From the NCBI GenBank assembly GCA_046346965.1, contig JAXMHB010000021.1:1-57648 (forward strand): a DNA stretch of 57,648 nt. The letters run 5' to 3'. The position numbers were made by a program, and so were the translations under genes. The stretch comes from JAXMHB01 sp046346965 (GTDB lineage: Bacteria > Pseudomonadota > Gammaproteobacteria > Xanthomonadales > SZUA-5). Shown here in pieces: positions 53,365 through 57,648 of this stretch. Position 1 is the stretch's first letter; the number at the start of each line of letters is the position of its first letter. Under the pieces are notes generated by a model. It ran no database searches. It was not told the DNA's origin and saw nothing but the letters and a program-made list of their open reading frames with translations.

Positions 53365-54411
53365 TCAGCCGTAGTGCTCGGCGCGCAAGCCGCGTTCCAG
53401 CATGGTTTGCGCGCCCGATATCGCCTCGTGCCGGGTGACGCGGCCGTCCTGATTCAGATCCAGCCCGCAGTGCTCGCGGTAGGCGCTATCGCCGCGCGCA
53501 TACAGCACCCAGTCGTCGGGCTTGCCGACTCCGCGCGGCCAGGTCAGCGCCATGCAGGTATCACCGAGATTCTCCAGCTTGCCGCGGAAGGGCAGCAGAT
53601 AGCGCTCGACCAGCTCCAGCTGCGCTTCGGCGCTCAGCGTCGCCAGTGTATCGACACGGGTGCCGAGCGCGCGCGCGGTGGCTGGCGTGAACTGAATCAG
53701 GCCGGTGGCGCGGGTGCTCGGATGTTGCAGATTCGGCGCGAAGCTGGCGCCGGTGAGCCAGGCCATCACCGCCATCAAGTAGTCGGTCTGCACGCCGATT
53801 TGCGCCGCCATCGCGGCCAGCCTGTGACGGAAAGCCGGCGACACCTTGCGGCCCCAGGCCATCGCCGGCGTCGGCGCGGCCTCGGCCGGGCGGCGCAGCC
53901 GCGGGCGGGCGGCTGCCGCACGCAGGATGGTCAGCGCGCTGGCGGCGGGTTCCCAGTCCGGCGTGCGCAGGTAGTAGGGCAGCGTCTGCGCACGCACGGC
54001 GTCCGCTGGCAGCGTGTCCGTCAACCGGCGCTCGGCGATCGCCCGGCGGTCCGGCGCGCCGGCATAGGCCAGAGGCACCACCACCGATCCCGCCAGGCGG
54101 CCATCGACACCGATCACCAGCGCCAGATGGCCGTCGGCGCTGCCGAGTTCGGCGCCGCTCAGACCTGCGAGCACCAGCTGACCGGCCTTGGCGGCGGCGA
54201 TCGCCTGGGCGATGTCGGTGCACTGGCGCCAGCCCGAGTCCGGCCGCTGCAGCTGGCGTAGCACCTCATCGGCGCGCATGCCGGCATGGACGCCGGGCTG
54301 CTCCAGGAAGTGTCGCAGCAGCTCGGCGATGAAGGCCACCGCATGCTGGCGATGCATGGCATGGACTTCGACGCATTTGGCGATGATTTTCTCGGCACGC
54401 GAGACGTTCAC
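53365..54411 (-). CDS. Lytic transglycosylase-like protein with EF-hand, catalytic Glu missing
   Basis: A 348-residue protein. The C-terminal half (about 200-348) resembles the goose-lysozyme/SLT-like domain of phage-type muramidases: VMAW..GASFAPNLQHPSTRATGLIQFTPATA. In such enzymes the second segment reads MAFESGG with the catalytic Glu; here the residues are WLTGA, with Leu219 at that place, so muramidase activity is doubtful. An EF-hand-like loop, DLNQDGRVTRHE, lies near the C-terminus. The first 190 residues contain CTDIAQAIAAAKAGQLVLAG and GHLALVIG, faintly like a papain-like/CHAP fold. GTG 54411 has a GGGGGAG ribosome site six bases ahead; TTG 54441 is possible. Confidence 0.72.
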   Translation of the reverse strand: MNVSRAEKIIAKCVEVHAMHRQHAVAFIAELLRHFLEQPGVHAGMRADEVLRQLQRPDSGWRQCTDIAQAIAAAKAGQLVLAGLSGAELGSADGHLALVIGVDGRLAGSVVVPLAYAGAPDRRAIAERRLTDTLPADAVRAQTLPYYLRTPDWEPAASALTILRAAAARPRLRRPAEAAPTPAMAWGRKVSPAFRHRLAAMAAQIGVQTDYLMAVMAWLTGASFAPNLQHPSTRATGLIQFTPATARALGTRVDTLATLSAEAQLELVERYLLPFRGKLENLGDTCMALTWPRGVGKPDDWVLYARGDSAYREHCGLDLNQDGRVTRHEAISGAQTMLERGLRAEHYG

Positions 54412-54465
54412 GGCTGGCTCCCCCACCAGGTAGGGAAGCAAGGAGCGCCCACACCGCCGAGTGTC

Positions 54466-55605
54466 TCAGCGCTGGCTGCAGCGCCACCATTCGCCGAGCA
54501 CCACCGCCACCGCCTGCGCCACGTTCAGGCTGTCGACGCGGCCGCTGCCGGGGATGGCGTAGTTGGCGCTGACCTGGGCCAGCGCCTGCGGGCTGAGGCC
54601 GGCGCCCTCGGCGCCGAACAGCAGCACGGCGCGCGTCGGCAGCGCATCGCGATACAGCTGGCGGGCGCCGCCGAGCGCCGTGCCGACCAGCGTGAAACCG
54701 GGCAGCGCCAGCTCGTCGAGCGTCTCGTAGCGTACTACGTCGATGCGCTCGGCAGCGCCTTCGGCGACACGGTAGACGGCACCGGCCATGGTCAGCGTCG
54801 AGTTGGCCGGAATCAGCACGGCGCGCGCGCCGAAGTGCACCGCGCTGCGCAGAATGGCGCCGAAATTGTGCGGGTTGCCGACGCCTTCCAGCGCCAGCAG
54901 GCACACCGGGCCGGTTTCGGCTTCGAGTTCCTCGCGCAGTTCCGTCAGCGTCAGCGGCGGCAGCCGCAGGATGTCGCAGCACAGCCCTTCGTGGTGCTGG
55001 CTGCCGGCCACGCGGTTCATCTCCTCGGTGTCGATCTCCCGATAGCCGATGCGCGCCGCCGCCAGCCGTGCCAGCAGGCCGCCGAGTTCCGGGGCGCGTT
55101 CGCGGGTGTGGTAGAGCTTGCGGATGGCGCCGATGCGATCGTGCGCCACCGCCAGGCAGGCGGCGCGGCCGTAGATGCGAACCTCGCGGCGGCGCTGGCC
55201 GTCGCGGTCGAACTCGGACGCCACCTGGCCGTCGGCATCGGCTTCGGCGATCGGCTCGGACAGCGGACGCGGGGCCGGGCGAGCGCGGTACTCGCCTGCC
55301 GCCGGGCGCTCGCTGCGCGCGCCGGCATAGGGCGGACGCTCACTGCGCGCGCCGTGGAGTGGACGCTCGCGGCGCTCGGCGTCGGGCGCCCGCCGACCGG
55401 GCTGGGCAGGACGCTCGCTGCGGCTGGCGGCGTCTGAACGTGTGCGGGCGGTTGGCGCGTCGGTGCGCTCGTTCCGCTGCCAGGGCGAGGCCTTGGGTGC
55501 CGGCGTGGGCGAGGCTTTCTCGGCCTCCGGGTGGCGGTAGACGCCGCGTTCGGCAGGCGCGGCCGGGCGCGCCGGACGGCCGCCTTTGTAGGGGGGCTTC
55601 TTCAT
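54466..55605 (-). CDS. TrmH/SpoU-family RNA 2'-O-methyltransferase
   Basis: A 379-residue enzyme. The C-terminal 150 residues are the SpoU trefoil-knot domain with its three motifs: GNPHNFGAILRSAVHFGA, VLLFGAEGAGLS and IPGSGRVDSLNVAQAVAVVLGEW. A substrate-binding domain (about 140-220) precedes it. It should methylate a ribose 2'-OH in rRNA or tRNA from SAM; RlmB-like 23S G2251 is the nearest guess. The first 130 residues are Arg/Pro/Ser-rich and disordered, with repeated SERP motifs, perhaps for RNA binding. ATG 55605 follows CGGAGG, two bases after the ankyrin gene stop, so the two are coupled. Confidence 0.9.
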   Translation of the reverse strand: MKKPPYKGGRPARPAAPAERGVYRHPEAEKASPTPAPKASPWQRNERTDAPTARTRSDAASRSERPAQPGRRAPDAERRERPLHGARSERPPYAGARSERPAAGEYRARPAPRPLSEPIAEADADGQVASEFDRDGQRRREVRIYGRAACLAVAHDRIGAIRKLYHTRERAPELGGLLARLAAARIGYREIDTEEMNRVAGSQHHEGLCCDILRLPPLTLTELREELEAETGPVCLLALEGVGNPHNFGAILRSAVHFGARAVLIPANSTLTMAGAVYRVAEGAAERIDVVRYETLDELALPGFTLVGTALGGARQLYRDALPTRAVLLFGAEGAGLSPQALAQVSANYAIPGSGRVDSLNVAQAVAVVLGEWWRCSQR

Positions 55606-55607
55606 CT

Positions 55608-57648
55608 TCAACCTCCGCGGCGCGGGCCGCGTTGACGGTTCCAGGCCTCGGCCGCCTGACGTAGTGCCGGGCCGAGGTGTATGCGATAGCGCGGGGATAG
55701 CAGATCGATCGGCAGCTGTCGCGCCGCGTCGGCGACGCGCGGATCGGCGCCGAACTCCAGCAGCGCGCCGCCGCACTGGATCAGCCCGTGGCGACAGGCC
55801 CAATGCAGCGGCGTGCGGCCGTCGCGGTCGGTGGCATTGGGGCTGGCGCCGCCCTCGATCAGCGCGATCACCAGCGGCTTCAGCCGGGCCTCGTCGCGCA
55901 CCACTGGCTCCACCCGGCCGGCGCCGAGCAGGCGGTGCAACAGGGTGCGCTCCTCGGGATCCGGGCGGTCCGGATTGGCGCGCGCTTCCAGCAATCGGGT
56001 CAGCACCGCCAGCACCGGTGCCAGCGGCCGCGCCGGGTCGAGTGCGTGCGTCAGCAGCGCGGAGATCGGCGTTTCCGGCGCGCGCCGGCCCTCCACATCG
56101 ACGCCGCGCTGCAGCAACCAGTCGACCAGCGGCAGTCGCAGACAGGCGCTGGCCAGTCCTAGCGCGGTGTAGCGGCCGAGCAGCGTGGCCTCCGGATCGA
56201 CGCCGCGCGCCAGCAGGAACTCGATCACCTCCATGCGCCCGCCCAGGATCGCCGCCGCCAGCGGGGTGACGCCGCTGGCGTTGGCGCGCTGCGGATCGGC
56301 GCCGCGCTCCAGCAGCGCGCGTACCAGATCCAGCCGACCGGTGCCGGCCGCATGCAGCAGCGCGGTACTGCCCTGGGCGTCGCCGGCGTCGATGTCCAGG
56401 CCCAGTCCCAGCAGCCGATCGAGCGTCTCCAGATCGCCACGCTTGCCGGCCGCGGCCAGCGCGGCGCCATCCAGCGCCCGCCCCGGATGCGCGCCGGCGG
56501 GCCAGTCCAGCAGCGTCGCCAGCTCGAACTGCCCGGTCAGCCGGGCGACGCCGGCCGGCGTGCTGCCATCGCGACTGGCGCGCGCCGGATCGGCGCCGGC
56601 GCGGATCAGCAGCGGCGCGATCTCGCGAGCGTCGGCGCGCCGCGACCAGCACAGCTGCAGCAGCGGCGTGGTACCGGCCGGATCGCTGGCATTGGGATCG
56701 GCGCCGGCGGCCAGCAGGCGTTCGATCCAATCGATCGACTGGGTGGCGACCGCGAGCAGCAGGGCGGGCCGTCCACCGCTGTCGCAGGCCTGTGGGTCGG
56801 CGGCGGCGTGCGCGTACACGCGCTCGCGCAGCGGCAGCCAGTCCGCTTCCGCCGGCAGCCGGCACACGCCCGGCAGCAGCGCTTGCGCGGCATGCAAGGA
56901 GCGCTCGGCGCGATCCAGCAAGGCCTCCAGCGCGGCCAGTGGCACCGGCCGTTCGGCGCACAGGCGTTCCCACACGCTGTCGCCATCGACCCGCGCATAG
57001 GCGTCCATGCCGCTGTCGATCAGCGCCTCAATGTAGCGGCGATCCTGATGCGGCAGGGCCGCCTGCAAAGCCTCGGCCTGGTCCTCGGCGCTGATGCCGG
57101 GGACCGACAACAGCTCCTGGAACAGCGGAAAACGGCCCTGCAGCGCGGCCTTGACCAGCAGGCGGCCGGGCGGGTCGGGCAGGATGCTGTCGGGTGCCGC
57201 GGGTTCCTCGTCGGCATCGGCGCTGTGCGTGCTGGGCAGCGGATAGTCGGCGTCGAGCGCCCGCACCAGCGGCCAGCGGCCGGCGCTGGCGGCCAGATCC
57301 GCGGCGCTGTGCCCGGCCTCGTCGCGCAGCTCCGGCGCGCAGCCCAGCGTCAGCAGCAGGCGCACGGTCTCGCTGTCGGCTGAGGGCGACAGCGCCGCGT
57401 AATGCAGCGCACCGCGCCCCTGCGGGCCGGTGACGCTGACGTCCGGCTTGTGGAACACCAACCGGCGCAGCACGCGGTTGGCGCCGGCGCGCGCGGCTTC
57501 GAGCAGGGCGCTATGGCCGCTGTCGTCACGCGCATCCACCTGCGCGCCTGCCGCCATCAACGCCTCGGCGACCTCGGCATTGTCGGCCAGCGCCGCCACC
57601 ATCAAAGCGCTGCGACTGTGCGGGCCGACGCTGTTGATCTTGGCCCGG
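55608..57648 (-). CDS. Ankyrin-repeat protein, N-terminus outside the window
   Basis: At least 680 residues, incomplete at the 5' end; the frame is open through the last base of the window. It consists of ankyrin repeats with the TPL/ALLHAA helix pattern, for example GSTALLHAAGTGRLDLVRALLERGADPQ and GRTPLHWACRHGLIQCGGALLEFGADPR, arranged in at least 14 units with some long insertions. Ankyrin domains bind other proteins; no catalytic domain is visible in this part. It starts upstream of and is co-transcribed with the SpoU methyltransferase, two bases apart, so its function may link to RNA modification or simply be an operon neighbour. Confidence 0.88.
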   Translation of the reverse strand, partial: RAKINSVGPHSRSALMVAALADNAEVAEALMAAGAQVDARDDSGHSALLEAARAGANRVLRRLVFHKPDVSVTGPQGRGALHYAALSPSADSETVRLLLTLGCAPELRDEAGHSAADLAASAGRWPLVRALDADYPLPSTHSADADEEPAAPDSILPDPPGRLLVKAALQGRFPLFQELLSVPGISAEDQAEALQAALPHQDRRYIEALIDSGMDAYARVDGDSVWERLCAERPVPLAALEALLDRAERSLHAAQALLPGVCRLPAEADWLPLRERVYAHAAADPQACDSGGRPALLLAVATQSIDWIERLLAAGADPNASDPAGTTPLLQLCWSRRADAREIAPLLIRAGADPARASRDGSTPAGVARLTGQFELATLLDWPAGAHPGRALDGAALAAAGKRGDLETLDRLLGLGLDIDAGDAQGSTALLHAAGTGRLDLVRALLERGADPQRANASGVTPLAAAILGGRMEVIEFLLARGVDPEATLLGRYTALGLASACLRLPLVDWLLQRGVDVEGRRAPETPISALLTHALDPARPLAPVLAVLTRLLEARANPDRPDPEERTLLHRLLGAGRVEPVVRDEARLKPLVIALIEGGASPNATDRDGRTPLHWACRHGLIQCGGALLEFGADPRVADAARQLPIDLLSPRYRIHLGPALRQAAEAWNRQRGPRRGG

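Noticed and set aside
54466..56973. An 835-codon fusion of a long N-terminal region with the SpoU methyltransferase
   Set aside because: The part upstream of 55605 is the wrong frame of the ankyrin gene (Arg/Ala-rich), and the ATG at 55605 has a good ribosome site.

Overview
The window is GC-rich bacterial chromosome. Gene content points to a gammaproteobacterium of the Lysobacterales (Xanthomonadales), perhaps near Rhodanobacteraceae: a TPR-GGDEF cyclase, secreted proteins ending in a short F-x-D-G-[FV]-E tail, a spore coat U-like protein, a tryptophan halogenase-like protein, and many genes with ATGA overlaps. This placement is inference from gene content; no rRNA or tRNA gene was seen. The replicon looks like ordinary chromosome with small accessory insertions.

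Layout. 1-15000: end of an M28 peptidase, a SAM methyltransferase, a TPR-GGDEF protein, a 2363-residue secreted protein with ten nearly identical Fn3 modules, a TPR-sulfotransferase, class I fructose-bisphosphate aldolase and a lipoprotein. 15000-29000: a possible small RNA locus between opposing terminators, mnmG with a YdeI-like gene, a Kef-type antiporter, a transglutaminase-like/Sel1 pair, a DMT permease, and a tight degQ-like/aroE/cysteine-cluster operon. 29000-39000: an AraC regulator, fadD, fdhD and an FdhF/YdeP molybdoenzyme, a secreted protein of unknown function, psiE and a flavin-dependent halogenase homologue. 39000-43000 is the accessory zone: BLUF photoreceptor, Fic AMPylator with its own operator, a 251-bp element with perfect 21-bp inverted ends, a coat-U-like protein with a likely sigma-54 promoter, a VapBC-type module and a coding relic. 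43000-57648: a large BNR-repeat protein, a LolA-like protein, DUF547, a MotA/MotB-like stator pair outside any flagellar context, pirin with a LysR regulator, a lytic transglycosylase-like protein lacking the usual glutamate, a SpoU-type RNA methyltransferase and an ankyrin protein that runs off the end.

The least ordinary signal lies between genes. Three different dispersed repeat families occur in the intergenic spaces: (A) a composite element built on an 8-base tandem unit, whose two copies differ by an internal inversion; (B) a roughly 270-bp nested-palindrome element with 19-bp inverted ends; (C) a G-run/polypyrimidine element with inverted ends, one copy of which supplies the start codon of the gene behind it. 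A fourth element looks like a MITE. No complete insertion sequence, CRISPR array, prophage or known defence system was recognised.
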